Source: a bacterium (GTDB taxonomy: Bacteria > Zhuqueibacterota > QNDG01 > DSAB01). Taken from it: a stretch of 64,000 bases of DNA. Below the pieces are notes generated by a model that was not told the origin of the DNA, made no database searches, and saw nothing but the letters and a program-made list of their open reading frames with translations. Of this stretch, positions 15,371 to 24,136 are shown piece after piece. Within the stretch, counting starts at the first letter, position 1. Each line of letters begins with the position of its first letter. Where the stretch lies: assembly GCA_016931965.1 (NCBI GenBank), contig JAFGDT010000018.1, forward strand, positions 62,001 through 126,000, in the 5' to 3' direction. A program made the position numbers and the translations under genes.

Positions 15371-17641
15371 ATGGAAGTGATTGTAAAGGAAAACATCAAA
15401 GAATCGAAGGTGTCAGAGCAGAATGATCGAACAGATCGGATCATTCAGACAAAGGACCGGAATCGTTATAAAAAAATCTTAGAGAAGATGATCCGGGAGA
15501 TTCGATCCTACACGCAGAAGCTGGATATCGAACTGCTTCGCCGTGCTTATCAATTTGCCTATGAAGCACACAAACATCAATTCAGAATATCGGGGGATCC
15601 CTACATTGAACATTGTCTGGGAACAGCAGTCGTTCTTACTGAACTGCGCATGGATCCGGTTACGATCGCTTCCGGTCTTCTTCATGATGTTGTAGAAGAT
15701 ACAGGAATTGGCATTGATGAAGTCAAAGAGGTTTTTGGAGAAGAGATCAGTCGACTTGTTGACGGGGTGACCAAGATCAGCGAGTTGAAGTTTCAAAGTC
15801 AAGCTGAAAAACAGGCTGAGAATTTTCGGAAAATGATTTTTTCCATGGCCCAGGATCTGCGTGTCATCATGATTAAATTTGCCGATCGTCTTCAAAACAT
15901 GCGGACAATTGAGTATCTTCCTCCGGAGAAAGCGAAACGCATTGCCTTGGAGACGCGGGAAGTCTATGCACCATTGGCCCATCGGTTTGGAATCGCACGT
16001 ATTAAATGGGAACTTGAAGATCTTTCGCTGAAGGTTCTCGATAGGAACGCTTATGATCTGTTGATCCAAAAGATAGCCGATCGAAAGGAAGAGCGGGAAC
16101 GCTACATACGGGAAATAGCCAATCCAATCAAACGGGAGTTGACCAAAGTGGGTATACAATCGGAGATTACGGGCAGGGCGAAGACGCTCTATTCGATCTA
16201 TCGGAAAATGCAGGAGAGGAAAAAGTCCTTTGAAGAGATTTATGATTTGCTCGCCATCAGGATCATTGTTCAAAAAGTGGATGAATGCTATTTTGCTCTG
16301 GGCGTGGTTCATACCCTCTTTACCCCTGTCCAAGATCGATTTAAGGATTATATTGCCACACCCAAATTGAATATGTATCAATCCCTTCATACAACCGTTA
16401 TTGGTCCGGCTGGTAAGATGGTTGAAATTCAGGTCCGTACGGAAGAGATGCACCGCGTAGCAGATATTGGTATTGCGGCACACTGGAAGTATAAAGAAAA
16501 AAGAAAATCGGAAGACGAGCTGGATCGGTACAGTGCCTGGCTTAGGGAAATGATCGATTGGCAAAAAGATACACTCGATCCGGAGGAATATCTGGATTTT
16601 CTGAAAACCGATCTCTTTATCTCGGAGGTTTTTGTTTTCACACCTAAAGGAGATCTGTTGAAACTGCCTATTGGTTCAACCCCTGTTGATTTTGCCTTTG
16701 CTGTACATACGGATATCGGTTTGCATTGTATAGGCGCCAAGGTCAACGGTCATATAGTCTCTTTGAATACAAAATTGCAAAGTGGTGACATCGTTGAGAT
16801 TATCACTTCAGTGAATCAACGACCGAGTCAGGACTGGATTACGTTTGTAAAAAGTTCAAAAGCGAAAAGCAATATTAAGCGCTGGTTCAAAGAATCCCAG
16901 CTTCAGGAAGCCATCCGATTGGGAGAAGAAATACTGATCAAGGGATTGAAACGGTATCGGATTCGACGGTCGAATGAACAAATCAAAGCATTGGCTCAAA
17001 AAATGGGAAAGTCAAAGGTTGAGCAACTCTATGCTGATTTGGGTCAGGGAACAGTATCGATTCAAAAAATTGCAGAAGCGCTTTCACCTCACAAAGTGTT
17101 ATCCCCACCGGAGATCAGGAAAGAAAATATTATTGAACGGTTTATTACCCGTGCAAAAGGCTCCTCTAAAGGGATTCGTGTCCAGGGAGTGGATAATCTT
17201 CTGATTCGGTTTGCTCAGTGCTGCCATCCTGTTCCTGGCGATTCCATTGTCGGTTTTATATCAAAAGGAAGAGGCATTGTGATTCATCGAAGAGACTGTG
17301 GCAATGCTTTAAAATTAATGGAGATACCAGAAAGGAATGTGGAAGTCACATGGGATGTTGGGGGAGAAGAAGCTTTTGTCGTTCGTTTGCGTATATTGGC
17401 TACCGAAAGAAAAGACTTTCTGAAAGATATTGCAGGGGCACTATCCGCAATGGATACACATATTCTTAATGTGAATATGAGTACTGAAAATACGATTATT
17501 ACATCATATGTCATCTTAGAAGTTAAAAATCTATCTCACCTTACTCGTATTATACAGCAGCTTAATCACATCAAAGGGATCATTTCGGTACAGCGAGAGA
17601 GTTGTGTTGAAGAATCGATGGAAAAATCGTCCTATCACTAA
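15371..17641 (+). CDS. rel: Bifunctional (p)ppGpp synthetase/hydrolase (Rel/SpoT)
   Basis: This 756-residue stringent-response enzyme makes and degrades (p)ppGpp. The HD hydrolase domain has its metal motif HDVVEDT at about 105-111, intact. The synthetase domain (about 255-370) includes KDYIATPKLNMYQSLHTTV. A TGS domain (FVFTPKGDLLKLPIGSTPVDFA) and a C-terminal ACT domain (about 680-750) follow, with a Cys-rich RFAQCCHPVPGD segment between. Both activities look competent, which fits a single Rel in this organism. The first 35 residues are a polar extension. The gene is nine bases after dnaB and 17 bases before an HU gene. Confidence 0.95.
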   Translation: MEVIVKENIKESKVSEQNDRTDRIIQTKDRNRYKKILEKMIREIRSYTQKLDIELLRRAYQFAYEAHKHQFRISGDPYIEHCLGTAVVLTELRMDPVTIASGLLHDVVEDTGIGIDEVKEVFGEEISRLVDGVTKISELKFQSQAEKQAENFRKMIFSMAQDLRVIMIKFADRLQNMRTIEYLPPEKAKRIALETREVYAPLAHRFGIARIKWELEDLSLKVLDRNAYDLLIQKIADRKEERERYIREIANPIKRELTKVGIQSEITGRAKTLYSIYRKMQERKKSFEEIYDLLAIRIIVQKVDECYFALGVVHTLFTPVQDRFKDYIATPKLNMYQSLHTTVIGPAGKMVEIQVRTEEMHRVADIGIAAHWKYKEKRKSEDELDRYSAWLREMIDWQKDTLDPEEYLDFLKTDLFISEVFVFTPKGDLLKLPIGSTPVDFAFAVHTDIGLHCIGAKVNGHIVSLNTKLQSGDIVEIITSVNQRPSQDWITFVKSSKAKSNIKRWFKESQLQEAIRLGEEILIKGLKRYRIRRSNEQIKALAQKMGKSKVEQLYADLGQGTVSIQKIAEALSPHKVLSPPEIRKENIIERFITRAKGSSKGIRVQGVDNLLIRFAQCCHPVPGDSIVGFISKGRGIVIHRRDCGNALKLMEIPERNVEVTWDVGGEEAFVVRLRILATERKDFLKDIAGALSAMDTHILNVNMSTENTIITSYVILEVKNLSHLTRIIQQLNHIKGIISVQRESCVEESMEKSSYH

Positions 17642-17657
17642 CAGAAGGAGTTGATTT

Positions 17658-17972
17658 ATGAGTAAAATGACAACCATTACCAAAAAGGATGTGGCCAAAC
17701 GCACGGCAAAATTGGTCGATGAGCGCATCTATATTACAGAGAAGATCGTGGATGGTGTTTTCACTGCACTTCGTCAATTTATGTCGGAAGCCGATTCGGA
17801 AATCAGAATTGAAATTCGTGATTTTGGCGTGTTTGAGGTTAAAAAAACCAAGCCGAAACCCAAAGCACGAAATCCAAAAACTGGAGAAATTATTTATGTG
17901 CCTGCGAGACGGAAAACGCATTTTAAAGCCGGGAAATTGCTGAAGGAAGTGTTAAAGAGACCGTTGGAATAA
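17658..17972 (+). CDS. HU/IHF family DNA-binding protein
   Basis: This 104-residue histone-like protein bends and compacts DNA. It has the helical N-terminal dimer part (TITKKDVAKRTAKLV), the core GVFEV, and the beta-arm signature of the family KARNPKTGEIIYVPARR containing the conserved Pro-bearing RNPKTG, followed by FKAGKLLKEVL. AGAAGGAG precedes the ATG. It could be HU or IHF-like; the sequence does not decide. It lies between rel and ruvX. Confidence 0.93.
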   Translation: MSKMTTITKKDVAKRTAKLVDERIYITEKIVDGVFTALRQFMSEADSEIRIEIRDFGVFEVKKTKPKPKARNPKTGEIIYVPARRKTHFKAGKLLKEVLKRPLE

Positions 17973-17982
17973 ATGCGTCATC

Positions 17983-18429
17983 GTGGGTTGTGTTCTTGGA
18001 CTGGATTATGGCAGGCGACGAATAGGCGTTGCAATCAGTGATGATTTGGAATTAACCGCCCAACCTGTTGGAACATGGAATAACTTAAAATGGAAACAGG
18101 TTGTGGATCGTATACGCACGTTGATTGAGGATAAAGGGATCGAACGTGTCGTAGTCGGTTTTCCATTAAATCTTCACGGACAAAAAGGTCCTTCAGCTCT
18201 GGAAGTTGAGCGGTTTGTCGATAAATTAAAACAACATGTTTCTATACCGATTATACTGTGGGATGAGCGGTTCACTTCCGTTCAGAGCAAAAGAACCCTT
18301 CGTATGTTGCACCAGAAACCCAGTCAAAAAAAGGAGAAAATCGATCTGATTGCCTCAATTCTGCTCCTTCAGAATTATTTGGATCACCAGAAAGAAGTGA
18401 CTATGAGAGATCAAGGAGAGGGGAATTGA
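17983..18429 (+). CDS. ruvX: Putative pre-16S rRNA nuclease / Holliday junction resolvase-like YqgF (RuvX)
   Basis: This 148-residue RNase H-like nuclease has GLDYGRRRIGVAISD (first catalytic Asp near residue 8), VVGFPLNLHGQKGPSA, and the third motif WDERFTSVQSKR. The family matures the 5' end of 16S rRNA. A GTG start at 17983 places the conserved core at the very N-terminus; the ATG at 17973 is out of frame. Its stop overlaps the TTG start of lnt. Confidence 0.92.
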   Translation: MGCVLGLDYGRRRIGVAISDDLELTAQPVGTWNNLKWKQVVDRIRTLIEDKGIERVVVGFPLNLHGQKGPSALEVERFVDKLKQHVSIPIILWDERFTSVQSKRTLRMLHQKPSQKKEKIDLIASILLLQNYLDHQKEVTMRDQGEGN

Positions 18430-19970
18430 GTCGGCAGGATGCTCTTAGATTGCTTTTTACCGCCTTCGCCCTCATCTTCGCTTTTCCACCTTTCCCTACA
18501 GGTTTTATCGCCGTTATTGCATGGGTCCCATTTTATTTTTTTCTTGAAGGGAAGAAAGCAGGAGAGGCCTTCAGAGGCGGTTATATTGTCGGTCTATTGT
18601 GGGCTGGAGGAACCATTTATTGGATTGGGTGGGCTACGGGATGGGGATTGTTGGGCATCCTTTTGATTCTTCCCCTTTATTTTGCAGTATATGCAGCCAC
18701 TCAGGTATGGTTGTGGAAAAGATGGGGCCATACGTCTCTGTGGACTGCACCTTTTGTCTGGATCGGTTTTGAACTGCTCGCTTCAACAGGTATTCTCAGT
18801 TTTCCGTGGAATCTTTTAGGATATACACAAACCTATACCCCTGTTATGATTCAATATGCTTCCATCACAGGCGTATATGGTGTGTCTTTCTGGGTTGTCT
18901 TACTCAATGTATTGATTTACCAATTGTGGACGAGAAGGAATAAAGGGCGTGAAACTTTATGCCTGTTGATTGCGATTTTTCTGATGATTCTTTTACCATG
19001 GGTACACGGACGATTCACTTTTGATCAAAAAAAGGAAAATACTCAGGAAATAAAATTGGCTCTCATTCAAGGCAATATTGATCCCTATATCAAATGGACA
19101 CCCAGTTTTATTGATTCCAATTTTGCCGTTTATCGTCGGTTAACATGGGATATTTCAGATCATCATCCCGATCTGATTGTCTGGCCTGAGACTGCCACAC
19201 CCTGTTATTTGCGATACAGCCCGATTTATCTGGATTATGTCAGGTCTCAAGTTGACAGTTTGGGTATTCCTCTGCTCACGGGATCTCCCGATTATGAACA
19301 TGTTGATGAACAGGGCATAAAAACTTATAATGGGGCGCTTCTCATCCATCCAAACAGTCGGGTGATTGATCGATACCACAAGATGCATCTGGTCCCTTTT
19401 TCAGAAAGGGTGCCGTTTGTTGATCAGTTACCCTTTTTATATGATTGGGGTAGGAAAATGGATCTGGATATCGGGAATTTTGAACCCGGTGATTCTGTGG
19501 TTGTTTTTCGGGCCATAAATTCTCAGAATCAGGCATTTTATTTCTCTGTGGTGATCTGTTATGAATCGGTCTATCCCTATCTGGTCAGAAAATTTGTTGA
19601 AAAAGGCACGCAGTTCCTTGTCATCATTACAAACGATGGATGGTTTGGTACGACCTCCGGTCCCTATCAGCATGCGCAGATTGCCGTATTTAGAGCCATT
19701 GAAAACCGACTGTGGATAGCCCGCTGTGCAAATACAGGGATATCAGAATTTATTGATCCCTACGGGGTGATTCATGCTAAAACAAAGCTTAATGAGGAAT
19801 CGGTTTTAATTTATTCCATTTTCAGTAAAGAAGGGGATACATTTTTTCTAAAACATGGGCAGGTTATCTCACTTTTCATTTTGGTTGTGAATGTTTTCAT
19901 CCTATTGATGGCTTTATTTGGAAATAGACTCATGAAGAAGCTAAGATCCTGTTCAGTCTTACGGCTCTAA
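18426..19970 (+). CDS. lnt: Apolipoprotein N-acyltransferase
   Basis: This 514-residue inner-membrane enzyme adds the third acyl chain to lipoproteins. The N-terminal half has about seven membrane segments. The periplasmic nitrilase-like domain (about 205-480) has the catalytic triad Glu255 in WPETATP, Lys319 in YHKMHLVPF and Cys378 in VICYESVYP. A last membrane helix lies at the C-terminus. The TTG start overlaps the ruvX stop and is preceded by AAGGAGAGGGG. Its presence supports a diderm cell with triacylated lipoproteins, matching the BamD and ZnuA-like lipoproteins in this window. Confidence 0.95.
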   Translation: MSRQDALRLLFTAFALIFAFPPFPTGFIAVIAWVPFYFFLEGKKAGEAFRGGYIVGLLWAGGTIYWIGWATGWGLLGILLILPLYFAVYAATQVWLWKRWGHTSLWTAPFVWIGFELLASTGILSFPWNLLGYTQTYTPVMIQYASITGVYGVSFWVVLLNVLIYQLWTRRNKGRETLCLLIAIFLMILLPWVHGRFTFDQKKENTQEIKLALIQGNIDPYIKWTPSFIDSNFAVYRRLTWDISDHHPDLIVWPETATPCYLRYSPIYLDYVRSQVDSLGIPLLTGSPDYEHVDEQGIKTYNGALLIHPNSRVIDRYHKMHLVPFSERVPFVDQLPFLYDWGRKMDLDIGNFEPGDSVVVFRAINSQNQAFYFSVVICYESVYPYLVRKFVEKGTQFLVIITNDGWFGTTSGPYQHAQIAVFRAIENRLWIARCANTGISEFIDPYGVIHAKTKLNEESVLIYSIFSKEGDTFFLKHGQVISLFILVVNVFILLMALFGNRLMKKLRSCSVLRL

Positions 19971-19995
19971 TTTTCATCATAAACCAAATGGTATC

Positions 19996-20991
19996 ATGTT
20001 GAAATGGATTTTTACAATACTGATTTTTTTAGGGAGTATGGGCATTCTTTTCGCCGATCCGATGCGACTGGTGACTCTCAGTTCGGTTAAAGCACGGCCT
20101 TTGGCCATGGGTGGTGCGTATGTCTCTATTGAGAATGATCTGTTTGCGCTGGATTTTAATCCTGCGGCGTTTTCAGTGAATGCCATTGAGAGAGCGGTTC
20201 GTTTTTCAATGTATTTCAATCCCTTAAGTCCGGTTATCATAGTAGAAAACTGGAATAAAATATCGGGCTGGGATGACCGTCTGGGATTTATGATTTATGG
20301 GATTGCCTTTTCTTATGGTCGATTGAATGTGGGCATTCTGTATGGAGAAGAAGCCCTTTCCGATGAAAGGAGGCTTGAACGCCGCTCTTTTTTTAATGGA
20401 ACAGGATATCCTGCCCAGAAAAATTCCAGCATGGGTTTTTCAATCTCTTTAAGTCCGCGTGTTTCCTTAGGTGCTGTGGGTGAGTTGTACCACAGAGAAG
20501 AAAAGAGCAACAAACATATTCGATTGGGATATCGATACGGTATTGTTATCAAACCCAGAAACAGCCTGTCTGTTGGTTTGTGTTTCTGTAACTTTCCCAA
20601 TGATTATAAAGAAGACCGCATCGTGATAGAACGACTGGCTGATGAGACATTGAACATCGGTGTTTCTTACAGACCTTGGAGAATGTTTACTGTAGCATTG
20701 GATATTCGGAACGTGAGTGACGAGGAGAAAAAAGTGGTCAGGGAACCTCATATGGGATTTGAATTGGATCCTTTTTCATTCGTCAGTCTGAGAGGAGGGT
20801 ATTACAGGGACTGGGAAGGAGATGAAGAAACATACTCTGTAGGGATTGGCCTTCACAGCTGGGAATCCGCGTATGCAATAGAACAGGTTTATGTCGATCC
20901 ATTTTTTCGGTTGGATACAGCATTGCTTTGGCGACACCATTTGGGAGAAACGGAAAGGTGGTTTATTGTATCCTGTGTTTTTAAGATTTAA
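19996..20991 (+). CDS. PorV/PorQ-like outer membrane protein (UPF0164 type), second copy
   Basis: This 331-residue protein has a signal peptide (MLKWIFTILIFLGSMGILFA) and the family motif VKARPLAMGGAYVSIENDLFALDFNPAAFSV, the counterpart of ARPLGMGGA..NPAG in the gene at 9047. Beta strands with alternating hydrophobics fill the rest, ending in an aromatic strand and Ile. It is a predicted outer-membrane barrel. It sits 25 bases after lnt and upstream of bamD, in an envelope-biogenesis context. Its similarity to the 9047 protein is clear only around the motif, so they are distant paralogs, probably with different jobs. Confidence 0.78.
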   Translation: MLKWIFTILIFLGSMGILFADPMRLVTLSSVKARPLAMGGAYVSIENDLFALDFNPAAFSVNAIERAVRFSMYFNPLSPVIIVENWNKISGWDDRLGFMIYGIAFSYGRLNVGILYGEEALSDERRLERRSFFNGTGYPAQKNSSMGFSISLSPRVSLGAVGELYHREEKSNKHIRLGYRYGIVIKPRNSLSVGLCFCNFPNDYKEDRIVIERLADETLNIGVSYRPWRMFTVALDIRNVSDEEKKVVREPHMGFELDPFSFVSLRGGYYRDWEGDEETYSVGIGLHSWESAYAIEQVYVDPFFRLDTALLWRHHLGETERWFIVSCVFKI

Positions 20992-21131
20992 TCTGCTGCT
21001 CCTGTAAACGATCATTCAGATGTACGCTTTGCGGGAACTATAGACATGAATATAGGTTTTAAATACATCACAAGTTGAGGGAAAATAGTTGGACTTTTTT
21101 GAATGATATCGTCACACGGAGAGGAGTATCT

Positions 21132-21905
21132 ATGGAGAATCGTCTGAGAATGGGCAAAGCGTTAGCGGGTTGTATTGTTGTCGTGTTAATGATCGGTTTT
21201 TGGAAGTGTTCGAGAGAGACTGTTAATCTTATCGATATGGCTCCTGAACAGGCATTTGAATATGCTAAACGGACTTACGATCGGGAAGATTATTTGCAGG
21301 CAAAAAATGAATTTACAGTCATTGTGTATAATCATCCTGCCAGTTTGGTCAGTGAAAAGGCACAATTTTATTTGGCCGAATCACATTATCATTTAAAGGA
21401 ATATATCCTTGCGATTTCAGAATACGAGAAACTGATTCGTAATTTTCCTCAGAGTACCTATTCAGACGATGCTTTATATAAGGTGGGTATGTGTTATTAT
21501 CAATTGTCCCCCGGTTATGCCCTTGACCAGGAATATACATTGGAAGCTGTCTCGAAGTTTCAGCAATTTCTGGATGAGTATCCCGATTCCGATTTGAGAA
21601 CGGAGGCGGTGAACCGGTTGGATGAATGTCTCAGGAAACTGATGAAAAAAGAGTACGAGACTGGCGAGCTCTACAGAAAACAAGGTTATTATCGTGCTGC
21701 GATTATCTCCTATGATTATGTTTTAGAAAGTAATTATCAAACAGAATTTGTCGAGAGATCACTTTACTGGAAAGGAGAGTGTCTCTATAAGTTGGGGGAT
21801 TTGGAAGAGGCCGAAGACCTGTTTCAAACCGTCATCAGACAATATCCCCAGAGTGAATGGGCTGAACGGGCAGAGAGAAAACTGGAAGATATCCAAAGTA
21901 ACTAA
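21132..21905 (+). CDS. bamD: Outer membrane assembly lipoprotein BamD
   Basis: The ATG at 21132 has GGAGAGGAG just upstream and gives a 257-residue lipoprotein with its signal ending near GFWKC; the frame stays open to 21075 but without support. The mature protein consists of tetratricopeptide-like repeats, including AFEYAKRTYDREDYLQAKNEF, YLAESHYHLKEYILAISEYEKLIRNFP and LGDLEEAEDLFQTVIRQYP. This matches BamD/ComL, the essential helper of BamA in inserting beta-barrels. It follows the PorV-like gene by 140 bases and precedes nadD, as often seen in FCB genomes. Confidence 0.9.
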   Translation: MENRLRMGKALAGCIVVVLMIGFWKCSRETVNLIDMAPEQAFEYAKRTYDREDYLQAKNEFTVIVYNHPASLVSEKAQFYLAESHYHLKEYILAISEYEKLIRNFPQSTYSDDALYKVGMCYYQLSPGYALDQEYTLEAVSKFQQFLDEYPDSDLRTEAVNRLDECLRKLMKKEYETGELYRKQGYYRAAIISYDYVLESNYQTEFVERSLYWKGECLYKLGDLEEAEDLFQTVIRQYPQSEWAERAERKLEDIQSN

Positions 21906-21940
21906 ATTCAATTTATGATTTAGAGAGATTTCAACTATCC

Positions 21941-22525
21941 ATGCGAATCGGGCTTTTTGGGGGGACATTTGATCCTCTTCATGTCGGGCATCTCATTATC
22001 GCTGAAACGGTGCGTAGTGATTTTCCATTAGATCAGGTATTGTTTATTCCTGCGGGAATATCTCCGCACAAGCTGGATAAAAGCCTGTCTCCGGCTGACA
22101 TCCGTCTGGAGATGGTGCAGAGTGCCATTCAGCATCATACAGGTTTTGATGTCTCTCCTGTGGAAATAGAGAGTAAAAACATTTCGTATACAATTGATAC
22201 AATCATGTGGTTTAAAGAAACGAAGAAATACCATCGTGATGAATTGTATCTTCTCATGGGTTCCGATAGCTTTTTGGAACTCGATACCTGGAAAGATCCG
22301 GAATTGATTCTCGAACGGGTTCATTTGCTGGTTGTCAGCAGACCTGGATTTGAAATCCGGACGATTGAAGAACGATTTCAGGGTAAACTGAGCATCGTTA
22401 AGGGTCCCCTTATTGATATTTCCTCTTCTGAAATTCGGCACAGGGTTCAGTCGGGCAAGTCAATCCGATATTGGGTTCCTGAGAGCGTGGAAAAAATCGT
22501 TTTCCAGAAAGGGCTATACCATTGA
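21941..22525 (+). CDS. nadD: Nicotinate-nucleotide adenylyltransferase
   Basis: This 194-residue enzyme makes deamido-NAD from nicotinate mononucleotide and ATP. The nucleotidyltransferase motif GGTFDPLHVGH is near residues 7-17, the substrate loop IPAGISPHK follows, and the C-terminal ISSSEIRHRV motif is present. The ATG follows a weak GAGAG. The TGA overlaps the mlaE ATG by one base (TGATG). Confidence 0.94.
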   Translation: MRIGLFGGTFDPLHVGHLIIAETVRSDFPLDQVLFIPAGISPHKLDKSLSPADIRLEMVQSAIQHHTGFDVSPVEIESKNISYTIDTIMWFKETKKYHRDELYLLMGSDSFLELDTWKDPELILERVHLLVVSRPGFEIRTIEERFQGKLSIVKGPLIDISSSEIRHRVQSGKSIRYWVPESVEKIVFQKGLYH

Positions 22526-23310
22526 TGTGGATGTCCTTTTGGCAATGGCTTGGTCAAAGAACCGTTGCATTCTTCAGGGAAATGGGCACTGTTTCCATTC
22601 TTTTGTATCGGATTTTGATCGGTATACCCTCTATTTTTCGCGATCATCATTTGGTTTTGAAACAGATGTTAGAAGCGGGTGTGAATTCCCTTCCCCTGGT
22701 GAGTGTGGTCAGTATTTTTACAGGAGCGGTCTCTGCATGGCAGGCTGCTTATCAAATGGAAGGTTTAATGGGTGGTCTTGTATCGATGAACTACCTGGGA
22801 TCCGGTGTCAGTGCGGCTATATTCATTGAATTATCCCCTGTGTTGGTGGCTATTGTGATTGCGGGTCGGGTGGGGGCATCGATTGCGGCCGAATTGGGAA
22901 CGATGCGGGTCACCGAGCAAATTGATGCTCTGGAAGCTCTGGCCATTGATCCTGTCAGATATCTGGCGGTTCCCCGATTCGTTGCGGGATGGACCATGCT
23001 TCCCATGCTGGTTGTCTATTCGTATCTTGTTGCACATCTGGGTGCTTATGTGGTTGCTCATTTTCTGCTGGATGTATCAACCAGTACTTTCTTTGGGAGT
23101 GTACAGCGTAGCTTTTCGATTTACAATATCTTTTCGGGATTGGTTAAATCGTTTGTTTTTGGTGGAGGTACAGCTTTAATTGGATGCTCTATCGGATTTC
23201 AAACAGAAGGAGGTGCCGAAGGTGTAGGCAAAGCCACCATTAAGGCGTTTGTTTTTTCTTCGGCATTCATCCTTATTGGTGATTATGTACTTGCAATGAT
23301 TTTATTTTAA
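22525..23310 (+). CDS. mlaE: MlaE-family phospholipid transport permease
   Basis: This 261-residue membrane protein is of the MlaE/TrnK family. It has five or six membrane segments, with the conserved cytoplasmic-helix region AGRVGASIAAELGTMRVTEQIDALEALAIDPVRYLAVPR. MlaE is the permease of the retrograde/anterograde phospholipid carrier between inner and outer membranes. The ATG at 22525 overlaps the nadD stop; an in-frame TTG sits three bases earlier. The ATPase follows after two bases. No MCE (MlaD) gene comes next, unlike the usual mlaEFD order. Confidence 0.92.
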   Translation: MWMSFWQWLGQRTVAFFREMGTVSILLYRILIGIPSIFRDHHLVLKQMLEAGVNSLPLVSVVSIFTGAVSAWQAAYQMEGLMGGLVSMNYLGSGVSAAIFIELSPVLVAIVIAGRVGASIAAELGTMRVTEQIDALEALAIDPVRYLAVPRFVAGWTMLPMLVVYSYLVAHLGAYVVAHFLLDVSTSTFFGSVQRSFSIYNIFSGLVKSFVFGGGTALIGCSIGFQTEGGAEGVGKATIKAFVFSSAFILIGDYVLAMILF

Positions 23311-23312
23311 TC

Positions 23313-24065
23313 ATGATCGAGATCAGAAAATTAAAAATATCGTTTAACAGTCACGTGGTATTGAGCCATGTCGATCTCACCATTGAAAATGGGGATTCGA
23401 TTGTCATTATCGGGGGAAGCGGATGCGGCAAAACCGTGCTGCTGCGATCCATCATCGGACTTATTAAGCCCGATGCAGGAACGATCCGGGTTAATGGTGA
23501 AGAAATCACCCGAATGGATCGAAAAGATCTGTTCCGTATTCGGAAAAAATTCGGCATGCTTTTTCAAGGGGCCGCTCTTTTTGATTCGATGACTGTAGAA
23601 GAAAATATCGGGCTGGCATTGAAGGAGCATACAGATCTTTCCGCAGACGAGATTCAAAAGCGGGTTCAAGAAAAACTCAACGTGGTTGGATTGCCGGGTA
23701 TTGAAGAGAAAAAACCGGCTGAACTTTCAGGCGGGATGAAAAAACGGGTGGGTCTGGCACGTGCCTTAATCATGGATCCGGAGTTTGTCCTGTTTGATGA
23801 ACCGACAACGGGCCTCGATCCGGTGATGGCCGATGCCATCAATCATCTGATTATCGAAACCCATCGCAAGTTTAATATTACCTCGATTGTGGTAACCCAC
23901 GATATGTCGAGTGCTTATCAAATTGCGGACCGTATTGCCATGCTCCATGATGGCAGAATTATTTTTTCCGGACCGCCTTCCGCAATTAAAAAAAGTGAGC
24001 TTACTATTGTGAAACAGTTTGTGAAAGGCAGTGGAGGTTTGATTCATGGATTTGAATCCTCTTAA
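23313..24065 (+). CDS. mlaF: MlaF-family ABC transporter ATPase
   Basis: This 250-residue ATPase is partner of the MlaE-like permease. It has Walker A IGGSGCGKTVLLR, the Mla-type signature LSGGMKKRVGLARAL, Walker B FVLFDEPTTGLDP and the switch His in VVTHDM. The Met-Lys-Lys version of the signature is typical for MlaF-like proteins. Its gene begins two bases after mlaE. The substrate-binding MCE protein that normally completes the complex must be encoded elsewhere, since radA follows. Confidence 0.93.
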   Translation: MIEIRKLKISFNSHVVLSHVDLTIENGDSIVIIGGSGCGKTVLLRSIIGLIKPDAGTIRVNGEEITRMDRKDLFRIRKKFGMLFQGAALFDSMTVEENIGLALKEHTDLSADEIQKRVQEKLNVVGLPGIEEKKPAELSGGMKKRVGLARALIMDPEFVLFDEPTTGLDPVMADAINHLIIETHRKFNITSIVVTHDMSSAYQIADRIAMLHDGRIIFSGPPSAIKKSELTIVKQFVKGSGGLIHGFESS

Positions 24066-24136
24066 ATGGTCGGTCTGCGTTGTTCGCATAAAGCGCATCC
24101 CATTACGATTCACTTGATAGGATTTTGAGTGACCGT

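Noticed and set aside
15479-16564. A 361-residue open frame antisense to rel
   Set aside because: It lies wholly inside the conserved hydrolase and synthetase region of rel and shows no family motif or ribosome-binding site. It is a long shadow of the sense codon pattern.
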